This document shows, piece after piece, positions 15,852-24,745 of a stretch of DNA of 33,530 nt. Below the pieces are notes generated by a model that had not been told where the DNA came from, did no database searches, and worked only from the letters and a program-made list of their open reading frames with translations. Positions within the stretch are counted from its first letter, which is position 1. Each line of letters starts with the position of its first letter. A program made the translations under genes and the position numbers. This DNA comes from an uncultured Oscillospiraceae bacterium (GTDB lineage: Bacteria; Bacillota; Clostridia; Oscillospirales; Oscillospiraceae): the NCBI GenBank assembly GCA_947626905.1, contig CANQUE010000022.1:1-33530 (forward strand), written 5' to 3'.

Positions 15852-15873
15852 CAAAGCATTTTTTATTTATAAT
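15845..15873 (+). promoter_or_regulatory. Consensus promoter of yceD-rpmF
   Basis: TTGACA (15845-15850), 17-bp spacer, TATAAT (15868-15873), a full consensus. Its -35 overlaps the divergent -35, so polymerases at the two promoters should exclude each other. Confidence 0.88.
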
Positions 15874-15901
15874 ACTTTGGCGACTGTATGAGGTTTGTCC
15901 T

Positions 15902-16408
15902 ATGCTCTTAGATCTGCACGAAATCATCGAGATGCCGGGACGCAGCGTCCCGTTCCAGTGCGAACTGGACCGGGAACGGCTCAGCTTCCCCTCGCTGGAG
16001 GCCTTCAACGGGCCGGTGACGGCCCGGGGCACGGTGAAAAACACCGCCGGGGTACTGGAGCTGACCGCGGATGTGGAGGCGGATATGACCGTCCGGTGCT
16101 GCCGCTGCGGAAAGCCTGTGCGGCGGCGGTCGACACCCCGGTACGCCGCCACGCTCCAGGCCGACGCCGAGGACGGGGACAGCGACGATGTGTTCCCCCT
16201 GGAGGGGGACATGGCGGACGTGTCCGATGTGCTGGAGACCTGCTTCATCCTGAACACGGACCAGCGGTTTTTGTGCCGGGATGACTGCAAAGGGCTTTGT
16301 CCCACCTGTGGGAAGGACCTGAACGACGGACCCTGCGGCTGCGGGAAAGAAATCGATCCGAGAATGGCGGCCCTCGGGCAGCTTTTGGATGATATACAGG
16401 AGGTGTGA
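15902..16408 (+). CDS. yceD: DUF177 / YceD family protein
   Basis: A 168-residue protein of the YceD (DUF177) family, almost always encoded just before rpmF and implicated in 23S rRNA maturation in several bacteria. The family pattern is visible: an N-terminal beta-rich part, the central CCRCGKP cysteines, and the C-terminal CRDDCKGLCPTCGKDLN...CGC cluster, which may bind zinc. The ATG at 15902 is preferred to an upstream TTG frame because that frame would begin inside the promoter; TGAGG lies about 9 nt before the ATG. rpmF follows 3 nt after the stop. Confidence 0.9.
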   Translation: MLLDLHEIIEMPGRSVPFQCELDRERLSFPSLEAFNGPVTARGTVKNTAGVLELTADVEADMTVRCCRCGKPVRRRSTPRYAATLQADAEDGDSDDVFPLEGDMADVSDVLETCFILNTDQRFLCRDDCKGLCPTCGKDLNDGPCGCGKEIDPRMAALGQLLDDIQEV

Positions 16409-16411
16409 ACA

Positions 16412-16600
16412 ATGGCGGTCCCTAAAAGAAAACAGTCCCACGCCAGAAAGAGCAAGCGCCGTTCCAGCGTTTGGAAGCTGCGTCTGCCCAAGCTGGTTGC
16501 CTGCCCCAACTGCGGCGAGTACCATATGCCTCATCGCGTCTGCCCGGCCTGCGGCCAGTATGACGGGCGCACTGTGGTCACTGTGGGCGAGGAGAAGTGA
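16412..16600 (+). CDS. rpmF: 50S ribosomal protein L32 (zinc-ribbon form)
   Basis: A 62-residue protein, MAVPKRKQSHARKSKRR at the start, with Cys pairs CPNCG and CPACG that form a zinc ribbon (the C+ form). AGGAGG ends 7-8 nt before the ATG. It is the second gene of the yceD-rpmF unit and is followed by a strong terminator. Confidence 0.97.
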   Translation: MAVPKRKQSHARKSKRRSSVWKLRLPKLVACPNCGEYHMPHRVCPACGQYDGRTVVTVGEEK

Positions 16601-16614
16601 TTTTTCTGCAAGAT

Positions 16615-16641
16615 AAGGGGGGCGGACAGCCCCCCTTTTTT
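16615..16641 (+). terminator. Terminator after rpmF
   Basis: Stem AAGGGGGGC / GCCCCCCTT with a 5-nt loop, and a run of six T (16636-16641). Confidence 0.93.
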
Positions 16642-16707
16642 GCTCTGTAAAAAAGCGGCGCACACAAACTGGCGCCATCGGATCTTATGGGAAAGGGGGC
16701 GAAGGAT

Positions 16708-18033
16708 ATGGCCAGGCCTTTAGTGGCCATCGTGGGCCGGCCCAACGTGGGAAAGAGCCTGCTGTTCAACCGGCTGGCGGGCAAGCGGCTGAGCATCGTG
16801 GAGGATACGCCCGGCGTGACCCGGGACAGGCTGTATGCCCCCTGCGAGTGGATGGGGCGGAAGTTCGACATCGTGGATACCGGCGGCATCGAGCCCAACA
16901 CCGACGACGAGATCCTGCTGTTCATGCGGGAGCAGGCCATGCTGGCCATCGACAGCGCCGATGTGATCGTGATGGTCGCGGAGATCGGCACCGGCATCAC
17001 CGCCGCGGACCAGGAGGTGGCCGGGATGCTCCTGCGCAGCGGCAAGCCGGTGGTGCTGGCGGTGAACAAGATGGACGCCATCGGCCCCAACGACCCGGGC
17101 ATCTATGAGTTTTACAACCTGGGCCTGGGAGACCCCATCGCCCTGTCCGCCGTCCATGGCCACGGCACCGGCGACCTGCTGGACGCGTGCGTGGCCCATT
17201 TCCCGCCGCCGGAGGAAGAGGAGGAGGACGACGGCCGCATCCGGGTGGCGGTGATCGGCAAGCCCAATGTGGGCAAGAGCTCCCTCATCAACCAGATCAC
17301 CGGCGAAAAGCGGGTGATTGTGGCGGACATGCCCGGCACCACCCGGGACGCGGTGGATACCCCCGTGGACAACCAGTCCGGGAGCTATCTGTTCATCGAC
17401 ACCGCCGGCATCCGCCGCAAGAGCCGGGTCAACGACCGGGTAGAGCGGTTTTCCGTGCTCCGGGCCCAGCTGGCGGTGGAGCGCAGCGACGTATGCCTCA
17501 TCATGCTGGACGCCCGGGAGGGCGTCACCGAGCAGGACACCAAGATCGCGGGCCTGGCCCACGAGGCGGGCAAGGCCAGCATCATCGTGGTGAACAAGTG
17601 GGACCTGGTGGAAAAACAGACCAACACCATGGACGAGATGCGCAAGCAGATCAAACGGGACCTGTCGTTTATGGATTATGCCCCGGTGGTATTTATCTCC
17701 TGCTTGACGGGACAGCGAACTGGGCGTATATTTGATATGATAAACGCTGTCAACGAACAGGCGTCCCTGCGTATCTCCACCGGAAAGCTCAATAACCTGC
17801 TGGCCGACGCACAGGCCCGGCAGCAGCCCCCCACCGACAAGGGCCGGCGGCTGAAGGTGTTTTATATGACCCAGACCGGCGTGAAGCCGCCCCATTTCGT
17901 GATCTTCTGCAACAGTCGGGAGCTGTTTCACTTCTCCTATCAGAGATACATCGAAAACCGCATCCGGGCGACCTTCGGACTGGAAGGGACCCCCGTCAAG
18001 CTGACGATCCGTCAGAAAGGAGAAAACGAATGA
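16708..18033 (+). CDS. der: Ribosome-biogenesis GTPase Der (EngA)
   Basis: An essential GTPase that assists 50S subunit assembly. 441 residues, the normal size. Two GTPase domains in tandem are visible: GRPNVGKS near residue 9 with DTGG, NKMD, and GKPNVGKS near 186 with DTAGIRRK, NKWD. A C-terminal KH-like domain follows. I start at 16708 (MARPLVAIVG), because GGGGG lies about 8 nt before it. The in-frame ATG at 16687 lacks a ribosome-binding site and would add seven non-family residues. plsY overlaps by four bases. No promoter is obvious between the rpmF terminator and this gene, where 66 bp remain. Confidence 0.96.
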   Translation: MARPLVAIVGRPNVGKSLLFNRLAGKRLSIVEDTPGVTRDRLYAPCEWMGRKFDIVDTGGIEPNTDDEILLFMREQAMLAIDSADVIVMVAEIGTGITAADQEVAGMLLRSGKPVVLAVNKMDAIGPNDPGIYEFYNLGLGDPIALSAVHGHGTGDLLDACVAHFPPPEEEEEDDGRIRVAVIGKPNVGKSSLINQITGEKRVIVADMPGTTRDAVDTPVDNQSGSYLFIDTAGIRRKSRVNDRVERFSVLRAQLAVERSDVCLIMLDAREGVTEQDTKIAGLAHEAGKASIIVVNKWDLVEKQTNTMDEMRKQIKRDLSFMDYAPVVFISCLTGQRTGRIFDMINAVNEQASLRISTGKLNNLLADAQARQQPPTDKGRRLKVFYMTQTGVKPPHFVIFCNSRELFHFSYQRYIENRIRATFGLEGTPVKLTIRQKGENE

Positions 18034-18698
18034 TACCTCTACTGCTCATCCTCATCGCCGTGCTGAGTTACGGGCTGGGCGCGCTCAACAGCGCTGTGCT
18101 CCTCAGCCGCTTCGTCTTCCACAAGGATCTGACGAAACAGGGCAGCGGCCGGCCCACGTACGCCAATTTCGTCCGGGTGAACGGCAGCAACTGGGGCTAT
18201 GCCTGCATCGCCGTGGATGTGCTCAAGGGGGTCATCGCCGTACTGGCGGGCGGCCTTTTGATGCTGATCGTGGGAGAGAATTACGTGGTCGTGGGCAGGC
18301 TGTTCGCCGGCTTCTGCCTGGTGCTGGGCAATATCTACCCCATCCATCACCAGCTCCGGGGCAACAAAGGCGTGGTGGCCTGCATGACCGCCATGTGGCT
18401 GGCGGACTGGCGGGTGGGCCTGGTGGCCACGGCCGTGTTCGTCATCGTGGTGGCCTTCTCCCAGTACGTATCCCTGGCGGGCATGGCCGCGCCGGTGCTG
18501 GGGGCCGTCACCGCGTGGCTGTGCGTGCCCAAGGAGGAGATGAAGGGCCTGGCCGGTACCCTGGTGCTGCTGATGGCGGTCAGCATCATCTGGCGCCACC
18601 GGGGGAACATCGTCCGCATCCTCAACAAGCGGGAACCCCGGGTGAAGTGGGGCAGCAGGCCCCAGGCCGAGCGGCGGGTCAGGGACAACCGCTTCTGA
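18030..18698 (+). CDS. plsY: Glycerol-3-phosphate acyltransferase PlsY, divergent
   Basis: A membrane enzyme moving an acyl group from acyl-phosphate to glycerol-3-phosphate, starting phospholipid synthesis. 222 residues with about five to six membrane segments. Three PlsY motifs are recognisable but altered: QGSGRPTYANFVRVNG where the family usually has GSGNPGATN; GNIYPIHHQLRGNKGVVA where FKGGKGVAT is common; and a fairly normal RHRGNIVRIL. It might be a variant lineage or a paralog with changed function. ATG overlaps the der stop (ATGA), and GAAAGGAG precedes it. A hydrophilic C-terminal tail of about 25 residues is basic. Confidence 0.82.
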   Translation: MIPLLLILIAVLSYGLGALNSAVLLSRFVFHKDLTKQGSGRPTYANFVRVNGSNWGYACIAVDVLKGVIAVLAGGLLMLIVGENYVVVGRLFAGFCLVLGNIYPIHHQLRGNKGVVACMTAMWLADWRVGLVATAVFVIVVAFSQYVSLAGMAAPVLGAVTAWLCVPKEEMKGLAGTLVLLMAVSIIWRHRGNIVRILNKREPRVKWGSRPQAERRVRDNRF

Positions 18699-18718
18699 CG
18701 CCCTGAATGCATATGGCG

Positions 18719-18742
18719 GCGCTCCGGCAAAAGCCGGAGCGC
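18719..18742 (+). terminator. Hairpin after plsY, weak terminator
   Basis: A 10-bp perfect stem GCGCTCCGGC / GCCGGAGCGC with an AAAA loop starts 21 nt after the plsY stop. Only two T follow, so termination may be incomplete. Confidence 0.5.
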
Positions 18743-18786
18743 TTGGCTGTCAAAGGCGTTTTTCCACTTTTCATCCGGAACGGTTC

Positions 18787-18880
18787 ATGCTATAATGGCT
18801 GTGTACAGCCATTATATTTCATTTGAGGCGGTTTTGCTCCCGGCAGAGCCGGGACCGCAAAACATGCCACATTGTAGCAT
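18787..18880 (+). repeat. Structured intergenic repeat, copy 1
   Basis: A unit of about 94 bp with terminal inverted repeats ATGCTATAATG (18787-18797) and CATTGTAGCAT (18870-18880). Inside is an 11-bp palindrome TATAATGGCTG/CAGCCATTATA (18791-18816). A nested hairpin follows, with GTTTTGC/GCAAAAC outside and CCCGGC/GCCGGG inside (about 18830-18863). The left end carries an extended -10 (TGCTATAAT) and the palindrome shows TATAAT on both strands. No protein is credible here. Confidence 0.78.
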
Positions 18881-18896
18881 CCCGCCGGGGACGGAT

Positions 18897-18988
18897 ATGC
18901 TACAATGACCGCAGGGCGGTCATTATATATGATCCGAGGCGGTTTTGCTCCCGGCAAAAGCCGGGACCGCAAAACACGCCCCATTATA
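18897..18988 (+). repeat. Structured intergenic repeat, copy 2
   Basis: A second unit 16 bp after the first, with left end ATGCTACAATG (18897-18907) and a decayed right end starting CATTATA (18982-18988). The palindrome arms here are AATGACCGC/GCGGTCATT: different bases from copy 1, but still perfectly paired. The nested GTTTTGC...GCAAAAC hairpin is nearly identical between copies (loop AAAA instead of AGA). The remaining 64 bp up to secA contain its ribosome-binding site and no other feature I can name. Confidence 0.78.
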
Positions 18989-19052
18989 ACCGCGGCCGCA
19001 GAGCGGGAAGCGGGACTCGCGCCCGAAGGGGCGCAAAAGAAAGGCGCAGCAA

Positions 19053-21833
19053 ATGATTCTTGACAAGATCTTCGGCAGCCACTCCAGCCGGGAAGTGAAA
19101 AAGCTCCAGCCCTTGGCGGACAAGATCGAGGCGCTGGAGGAGGAATACAAAGCCCTGAGCGACGAGCAGCTGCGGGCCAAGACCGACCAGTTCAAGGCCC
19201 GCCTGGCGGCGGGGGAAACCACCGACGATATCCTTCCCGAGGCCTTTGCCACGGTCCGGGAGGCGGCGGACCGGGTGCTGGGCATGCGGCCGTTCCGGGT
19301 ACAGCTCATCGGCGGCATCGTGCTCCACCAGGGGCGGATCGCCGAGATGAAGACCGGCGAGGGCAAGACGCTGGTGGCCGTGCTGCCCAGCTATCTGAAC
19401 GCCCTGGAGGGCAAGGGCGTGCATGTGGTCACGGTAAACGACTACCTGGCCCGGCGCGACAGCGAGTGGATGGGAAAGGTCCACCGCTTCCTCGGCCTGG
19501 AGGTGGGCCTGATCGTCCACGGGCTGACCCGCGCCGAGCGGCAGAAGGCGTACAACGCCGACATCACCTACGGCACCAACAACGAGCTGGGCTTTGACTA
19601 CCTGCGGGACAACATGGCCCTCTATAAACGGGACATGGTCCAGCGGGGGCACAACTTTGCCATCGTGGACGAGGTGGACTCCATCCTTATCGACGAGGCC
19701 CGCACGCCGCTGATCATCTCCGGCCAGGGGGATGAGAGCACGGATCTGTACCGCCAGGTGGACGATTTTGTCCGCCGGCTGCGCAAGGGCGTGGTGGCCT
19801 CCGTGGAGGAGAAGGAGGAGATCGAGTCCGCCGACGAGAACGCCGATTACCTGGTGGACGAGAAGGCCCGCACCGCCACCCTGACCGCCAGCGGCATCGC
19901 CAAAGCGGAGCAGTATTTCGGCGTGGAGAACCTGTCCGATCTGGAGAACACCACCCTGAGCCACCACATCAACCAGGCCATCAAGGCCCACGGCGTGATG
20001 AAACGGGACATCGACTATGTGGTGAAGGACAACGAGGTCATCATCGTGGACGAGTTCACCGGCCGGCTCATGCTGGGCCGCCGGTATTCCGAGGGCCTGC
20101 ACCAGGCCATCGAGGCCAAGGAGAACGTGGAGGTCCAGCGGGAGAACAAGACCCTGGCCACCATCACCTTCCAGAATTACTTCCGCCTGTACGGCAAGCT
20201 GTCCGGCATGACCGGCACGGCCCTCACCGAGGAGGAGGAGTTCCAGTCCATCTATAACCTGGACATCATCGAGGTGCCCACCAACAAGCCCGTCATCCGC
20301 ATCGACAGCCCGGACGCGGTGTACAAAAACGAGGCGGGCAAGAACCGGGCCATCATCCGGCAGATCATCGAGTGCCACGAAAAGGGCCAGCCGGTGCTGG
20401 TGGGCACGGTGAGCATCGAGAAGAGCGAGTATCTGTCCGGCCTTTTGAAAAAGCAGGGCGTGCCCCACAACGTGCTCAACGCCAAGCACCATGAGAAGGA
20501 AGCGGAGATCGTGGCCCAGGCGGGCAAGCTGGGGGCGGTGACCATCGCCACCAACATGGCCGGCCGCGGCACGGATATCATGCTGGGCGGCAACGCGGAG
20601 TATCTGGCCCGGCAGGATCTGAAGAAGGCGGGCTATGAGGAGGACGTGATCGCCGAGGCCACCGGCTACGCCGAGACCGAGGACCCCACCATCCTGGAGG
20701 CCCGGAAGCTGTTCGCCGAGCGGCAGGCGGAGCACAGGAAGGTCACCTCCGCCGAGGCAGAGCAGGTGCGGGCCGCGGGAGGCCTGTTCATTCTGGGCAC
20801 CGAGCGGCACGACGCCCGGCGCATCGACAACCAGCTGCGGGGCCGTTCCGGCCGCCAGGGCGACCCGGGCCAGAGCCGGTTTTTCATCGCCATGACCGAC
20901 GACGTGATGCGGCTGTTCGGCTCCCAGCGGGTCATGGGCATGATGGAGGCCCTGGGCCTGGACGAGGACACCCCCATCGACAACAAGATGCTCTCCAACG
21001 CCATCGAGCAGGCCCAGAAGACCGTGGAGAGCCGGAACTTCCAGGCCCGGAAGAACACCCTGGAGTACGACGACGTGATGAACGTGCAGCGCAACATCAT
21101 CTACGAACAGCGCCGGAAGGTGTTGGACGGAGAGGATCTGCGGGGCTATGTGGGCAATATGATCACCGATGTGATCCGGGGCGACGTCGCGTCCGCCTTT
21201 GGCGCGGTGGGATACCCGGAGAGCGCCGGACAGCTGGAGGAGGCCCTGGAGCCCTTTTACCAGATGTTCCTCACCAGAGGCCAGATCACCGTGCCCGAGA
21301 GCGGACTGTCCAGCCTGACGGTGGACGACCTGTCCGGCAAGCTGCGGGGCATCGCCGAGCAGGTATATGCCCGCCGGGAGGCGGAGTTCGGTTCCCTGCC
21401 CGACGGCACCCCCGTGATGCGGGAGCTGGAGCGGGTGATCATGCTCCGGGTGGTGGACGAGTACTGGATGGAGCACATCGACGCCATGGACGACCTGCGC
21501 CAGGGCATCGGCCTGCGGGCATACGGCAATGTGAAGCCGGTGGACGCCTATAAGCAGGAGGGCTTCGAGATGTTCGAGGCCATGATCGAGGGCATCAAAA
21601 ACGAGGTGGTCCGGCGCATCTTTACCGTCCGGGTCCGCAAGGAACAGACCATCGAGCGCCGGGCGGCCGCCAAGGCCAACGTGAACAACGTGGGCGGGGA
21701 CGGCACCGTCAAGCGCCAGCCCATCAAGAAGGTGAAAAAGCCCGGCCGGAACGATCCCTGCCCCTGCGGCAAGTGGAAGGCCGACGGCAGCCGGCCGCTG
21801 AAGTACAAAGAGTGCTGCGGCCGCAATCAGTGA
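19053..21833 (+). CDS. secA: Preprotein translocase ATPase SecA
   Basis: Motor of the Sec pathway, driving unfolded proteins through SecYEG. 926 residues, full length. Walker A appears in MKTGEGKT, the DEAD-like box in [17 protein letters not shown], and the C-terminal helicase half in [14 protein letters not shown] and [10 protein letters not shown]. The tail ends with a zinc-binding SEC-C motif (CPCG...CC), here with a longer insert between the Cys pairs than the usual CxCxSGK form. AAAGG lies about 9 nt before the ATG. Transcription may come from the extended -10 sites within the upstream repeats or by read-through from plsY. pgeF starts 3 nt after the stop. Confidence 0.98.
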   Translation: MILDKIFGSHSSREVKKLQPLADKIEALEEEYKALSDEQLRAKTDQFKARLAAGETTDDILPEAFATVREAADRVLGMRPFRVQLIGGIVLHQGRIAEMKTGEGKTLVAVLPSYLNALEGKGVHVVTVNDYLARRDSEWMGKVHRFLGLEVGLIVHGLTRAERQKAYNADITYGTNNELGFDYLRDNMALYKRDMVQRGHNFAIVDEVDSILIDEARTPLIISGQGDESTDLYRQVDDFVRRLRKGVVASVEEKEEIESADENADYLVDEKARTATLTASGIAKAEQYFGVENLSDLENTTLSHHINQAIKAHGVMKRDIDYVVKDNEVIIVDEFTGRLMLGRRYSEGLHQAIEAKENVEVQRENKTLATITFQNYFRLYGKLSGMTGTALTEEEEFQSIYNLDIIEVPTNKPVIRIDSPDAVYKNEAGKNRAIIRQIIECHEKGQPVLVGTVSIEKSEYLSGLLKKQGVPHNVLNAKHHEKEAEIVAQAGKLGAVTIATNMAGRGTDIMLGGNAEYLARQDLKKAGYEEDVIAEATGYAETEDPTILEARKLFAERQAEHRKVTSAEAEQVRAAGGLFILGTERHDARRIDNQLRGRSGRQGDPGQSRFFIAMTDDVMRLFGSQRVMGMMEALGLDEDTPIDNKMLSNAIEQAQKTVESRNFQARKNTLEYDDVMNVQRNIIYEQRRKVLDGEDLRGYVGNMITDVIRGDVASAFGAVGYPESAGQLEEALEPFYQMFLTRGQITVPESGLSSLTVDDLSGKLRGIAEQVYARREAEFGSLPDGTPVMRELERVIMLRVVDEYWMEHIDAMDDLRQGIGLRAYGNVKPVDAYKQEGFEMFEAMIEGIKNEVVRRIFTVRVRKEQTIERRAAAKANVNNVGGDGTVKRQPIKKVKKPGRNDPCPCGKWKADGSRPLKYKECCGRNQ

Positions 21834-21836
21834 CGG

Positions 21837-22616
21837 ATGGACAGCACAGGGATCATCCGATCGAAGATCCTCACCTGCCGGCACGGGTTCTCCACCCGGC
21901 TGGGGGGCGTGAGCGAGGGGATATTCGCCAGCCTGAACCTCAGCGGCACCCGGGGGGACGACATGGAAAACGTCCGGGAGAACTGGCGCCGGTTCGGCGC
22001 CGCCGCCGGGATCGGCACGGAGCGCACCGTCCACGGCCGGCAGGTCCACGGCGTCAGCGTGCGCGTCGCCCGGCGGGGAGATGAGCACGCCATCGACGAG
22101 CCCGCGGCGTGGGGCGGGGCGGACGGGTACGTGACGGACGAGCCGGATCTGCCGCTGGTGGTCTTCACCGCCGACTGCACGCCTCTGTTGATGCAGGACC
22201 CGGACGCCGGCGTCGTGGCCGCCGTCCACTGCGGCTGGCGCAGCACGGCGGCGGATATCGAAAAAGAGGCGGTCCGCGCCATGGAACGCCTGGGGGCCAG
22301 GGCGGAGAACATCCGCGCGGCCATCGGCCCCGGCATCCGCCGGTGCTGCTTTCAGACCGGGCCGGAGGTGGTCCGGGCCATGAGCGGGCTGCTGGGCGGG
22401 CAGGACCGGGACCTCTGGGGACCGGACGGGCGCGCGCCGGGAAAATATCTTGTGGATCTGCCCGGCGTGGTGAAGCGCCGGCTGGAGCAGCTGGGACTGC
22501 GGGAAGAGAACATCGACGAGCTGGGGATCTGCACCATGTGCCGGCAGGACCTGTTTTGGTCCCACCGGGCCATGGGCGCGGCCCGGGGCTCCCAGGCCAA
22601 TATCATTGCGTTATGA
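21837..22616 (+). CDS. pgeF: Peptidoglycan editing factor / YfiH-like laccase-domain protein
   Basis: A cytosolic protein of the PgeF (YfiH, DUF152) family. Members act as purine nucleoside phosphorylases/adenosine deaminases in some bacteria and keep wrong residues out of peptidoglycan in E. coli. 259 residues. The zinc-site motifs are visible: TVHGRQVHG, TADCTPLLM and AAVHCGWRST. The ribosome-binding site is weak (only GACGG before the ATG), so it probably relies on translation of secA just upstream. Its stop overlaps the ATG of the next lipoprotein gene. Confidence 0.92.
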   Translation: MDSTGIIRSKILTCRHGFSTRLGGVSEGIFASLNLSGTRGDDMENVRENWRRFGAAAGIGTERTVHGRQVHGVSVRVARRGDEHAIDEPAAWGGADGYVTDEPDLPLVVFTADCTPLLMQDPDAGVVAAVHCGWRSTAADIEKEAVRAMERLGARAENIRAAIGPGIRRCCFQTGPEVVRAMSGLLGGQDRDLWGPDGRAPGKYLVDLPGVVKRRLEQLGLREENIDELGICTMCRQDLFWSHRAMGAARGSQANIIAL

Positions 22617-24217
22617 GAAAAACCGGAGTAAAAATCCTATCCGCCGTTCTGGCGGCGGCCATGTGTCTGAGCGGCTGCGCCGCCCAGGAGCAGCCCGCCC
22701 CGGAGGCCGGCGGCGAGTCCGCGCCTACCCCCACCCCCCTGGTGGTGGAGGGCAGCAGCACCGGCCAGGCGCTGGCGGACACCTATAAGGCGGACCATAT
22801 CTTCTCCCTCAACACGGTGGAGGGGGACTCTTTCAACCCCTATACCGCCACCAGCTCGTGGAATACCCTGGTGGCTATGCTGGCCTTCGAGCCCCTGGTG
22901 AAGACAGAGGGGGACTTCGAGGCCCAGCCCAACCTGATCACCTCCTGGGAGACCACCGACGGACTGAGCTGGGTGTTCCATGTGGACACGTCCCGGAAGT
23001 TCCACGACGGAGGCTCCATGAGCCCGTCGGACGCGGTCTATACCCTGGAGGTGGCCCGCAACCCGTATCAGGGCCGGTATGCCCGGCGGTTTTCCCACGT
23101 GACCGGGGCGTACGCCCAGGACGATAGCTCCTTTGTGGTCACCCTGGACCGGTGCAACTGGCGGTTTTACGAGCTGCTCAACATCCCCTGCGTGGAGCTG
23201 GGGACGGGGTACAACAACGTCCCTTACGGCACGGGACCGTACAAATTCAACAGCGATCTCACCGCCCTGGAGCTGGACACCAACTATCCCGGCGCCAGGA
23301 ACATACCGCTGAAAAAGATCTATCTGAAATGCTACGCGGAGCCGGAGACCATCCTGCAGGCCTTCGAGGACTCTCTGCTGGACCTGGTGATCAACAACCC
23401 CACCGATATGTCCAGTCTGGGCTATTCCAGCTCCAACCTGAAAAAATATGTGAATACCTCCAACCTCCACTTTCTGGGCTATAACGCATACAGTCCCATA
23501 TTCGCCCAGCCCGCCTGCCGGGCGCTGATGACCTACGTCATCGACCGGGACACCATCATCTCCACCTCTCTGCAGGGAGCGGGCGAGGCCGCCACCCTGC
23601 CCATCCATCCCGCCAGCAGCCTCTACCCGGCGGCCATCGCCCGGGATCTGGGGTATTCCCAGGAAAAGCTGGAGGCCGCCCTGGGCGCGGCGGGGGCCAT
23701 GGACGCGGATTATGACGGGGTGCTGGAGCTGAGCGGCGTGCGGGCGGAGCTGGTATTCCTCGTCTGCTCCGACAGTACCGCCAAGGTGGCCGCCGCCCGC
23801 CAGATCGCCAACAAGCTGCGGGAGGTGGGGTTCGCCGTCACCATGAAGGAGATGGATTACGAGAGCTATGTCAAGGCGCTCCAGGACCGGGAGTATGACC
23901 TGTATTACGGAGAGGTGCGCCTGTGCAACGACTGGGATCTGTCCTGCCTGCTGGAAGAGGGAGGAGATCTGAACTATGGCGATATCCGGGACCCCAACCT
24001 GACGGGCTGCGTCCAGGCGTTCCTGTCCAGCGACAGCGCCAATCTCCAGGGCAACACCCAGGCGCTGTGCCAATACCTGGCCCAGACGGCGCCGATCACC
24101 GCGATCTGCTTTGAGCGCACCGAGGTGCTGTACCACCGGGGCGTGCTGTCCACCATCAATCCCACCCAGGAGAATATTTTTAACGATATCCAGGAGTGGG
24201 ACGTGGACCTGAGCTGA
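22613..24217 (+). CDS. Lipoprotein substrate-binding protein of a peptide-type ABC transporter (SBP family 5)
   Basis: A 534-residue extracellular binding protein of the OppA/DppA class. It starts MRKTGVKILSAVLAAAMC with lipobox LSGC at about residues 19-22, so it is anchored by a lipid on Cys. A Pro/Thr/Gly-rich linker follows. Family landmarks include TADTYKADHIFSLNTVEGDSF-like N-lobe entry, SWETTDGLSWVFHV and KFHDGGSMSPSDAVYTLE, the typical SBP5 signature. No permease or ATPase genes are nearby, so it is an orphan binding protein that must share a transporter or act as a sensor. The ATG overlaps the pgeF stop (ATGA); no separate ribosome-binding site is seen. The ligand is unknown. Confidence 0.88.
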   Translation: MRKTGVKILSAVLAAAMCLSGCAAQEQPAPEAGGESAPTPTPLVVEGSSTGQALADTYKADHIFSLNTVEGDSFNPYTATSSWNTLVAMLAFEPLVKTEGDFEAQPNLITSWETTDGLSWVFHVDTSRKFHDGGSMSPSDAVYTLEVARNPYQGRYARRFSHVTGAYAQDDSSFVVTLDRCNWRFYELLNIPCVELGTGYNNVPYGTGPYKFNSDLTALELDTNYPGARNIPLKKIYLKCYAEPETILQAFEDSLLDLVINNPTDMSSLGYSSSNLKKYVNTSNLHFLGYNAYSPIFAQPACRALMTYVIDRDTIISTSLQGAGEAATLPIHPASSLYPAAIARDLGYSQEKLEAALGAAGAMDADYDGVLELSGVRAELVFLVCSDSTAKVAAARQIANKLREVGFAVTMKEMDYESYVKALQDREYDLYYGEVRLCNDWDLSCLLEEGGDLNYGDIRDPNLTGCVQAFLSSDSANLQGNTQALCQYLAQTAPITAICFERTEVLYHRGVLSTINPTQENIFNDIQEWDVDLS

Positions 24218-24277
24218 GGTACATATTATAAAAATAGACCGCCAAGAGCGGAATACGATACAGGAGGGGTAAAGCAT

Positions 24278-24664
24278 ATGACGGACCGGGCTCTTCTCAA
24301 TAAGGCGCGGGAGGCGGCCGATAACGCCTACGTGCCCTATTCCCATTTCCCGGTGGGCGCGGCGCTGGAGTGCGCCGACGGGACGGTGTACACCGGGTGC
24401 AACGTGGAAAACGCCGCCCTGGGTTCCACCATCTGCGCCGAGCGGACCGCCATCGTCAAGGCGGTGAGCGAGGGGCGGCGCAGGTTCGTACGTCTGGCCA
24501 TCTACGGGGAAGGGGAGAACTACTGTTTCCCCTGCGGCGCGTGCCGCCAGATGCTGGCGGAGTTCGTGGGAAGCGGGGATATGGAGATCCTGTGCACCCG
24601 CTCCGGCGGCCGGTATGTGAGCTATAAATTCAGCGACCTGATGCCCCACTGCTTCCAGCTGTGA
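24278..24664 (+). CDS. cdd: Cytidine deaminase
   Basis: Deaminates cytidine and deoxycytidine to uridine forms in pyrimidine salvage. 128 residues, the tetrameric zinc type. CNVENAALGSTICAERTA carries the catalytic CAE, and PCGACRQ holds the other two zinc Cys. AGGAGGGG lies about 9 nt upstream of the ATG. The 60-bp gap to the lipoprotein gene contains an AT-rich stretch but no clear promoter or terminator. A strong terminator follows at 24716. Confidence 0.96.
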   Translation: MTDRALLNKAREAADNAYVPYSHFPVGAALECADGTVYTGCNVENAALGSTICAERTAIVKAVSEGRRRFVRLAIYGEGENYCFPCGACRQMLAEFVGSGDMEILCTRSGGRYVSYKFSDLMPHCFQL

Positions 24665-24715
24665 AAAAATAGGGCCAAATGGCCGGTTTTTTCAAAAATA
24701 TTTTCATATTTCGGA

Positions 24716-24745
24716 AAATCCCCCTTGACGCGAAGGGGGATTTTT
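24716..24745 (+). terminator. Terminator after cdd, interleaved with the S10 promoter
   Basis: An 11-bp perfect stem AAATCCCCCTT / AAGGGGGATTT with a 6-nt loop, ending in a run of T up to 24745. A weaker GGCC/GGCC hairpin followed by T precedes it at 24672-24692. Confidence 0.9.

Noticed and set aside
18790-18984. 64-codon minus-strand ORF with an internally repeated peptide
   Set aside because: The peptide repeat only reflects the duplicated structured DNA element.
18823-19056. Basic 77-codon ORF whose stop overlaps the secA ATG, considered as a SecM-like leader
   Set aside because: Starts with TTG without a ribosome-binding site, reads through both structured repeats, and has no signal peptide or arrest-like end.
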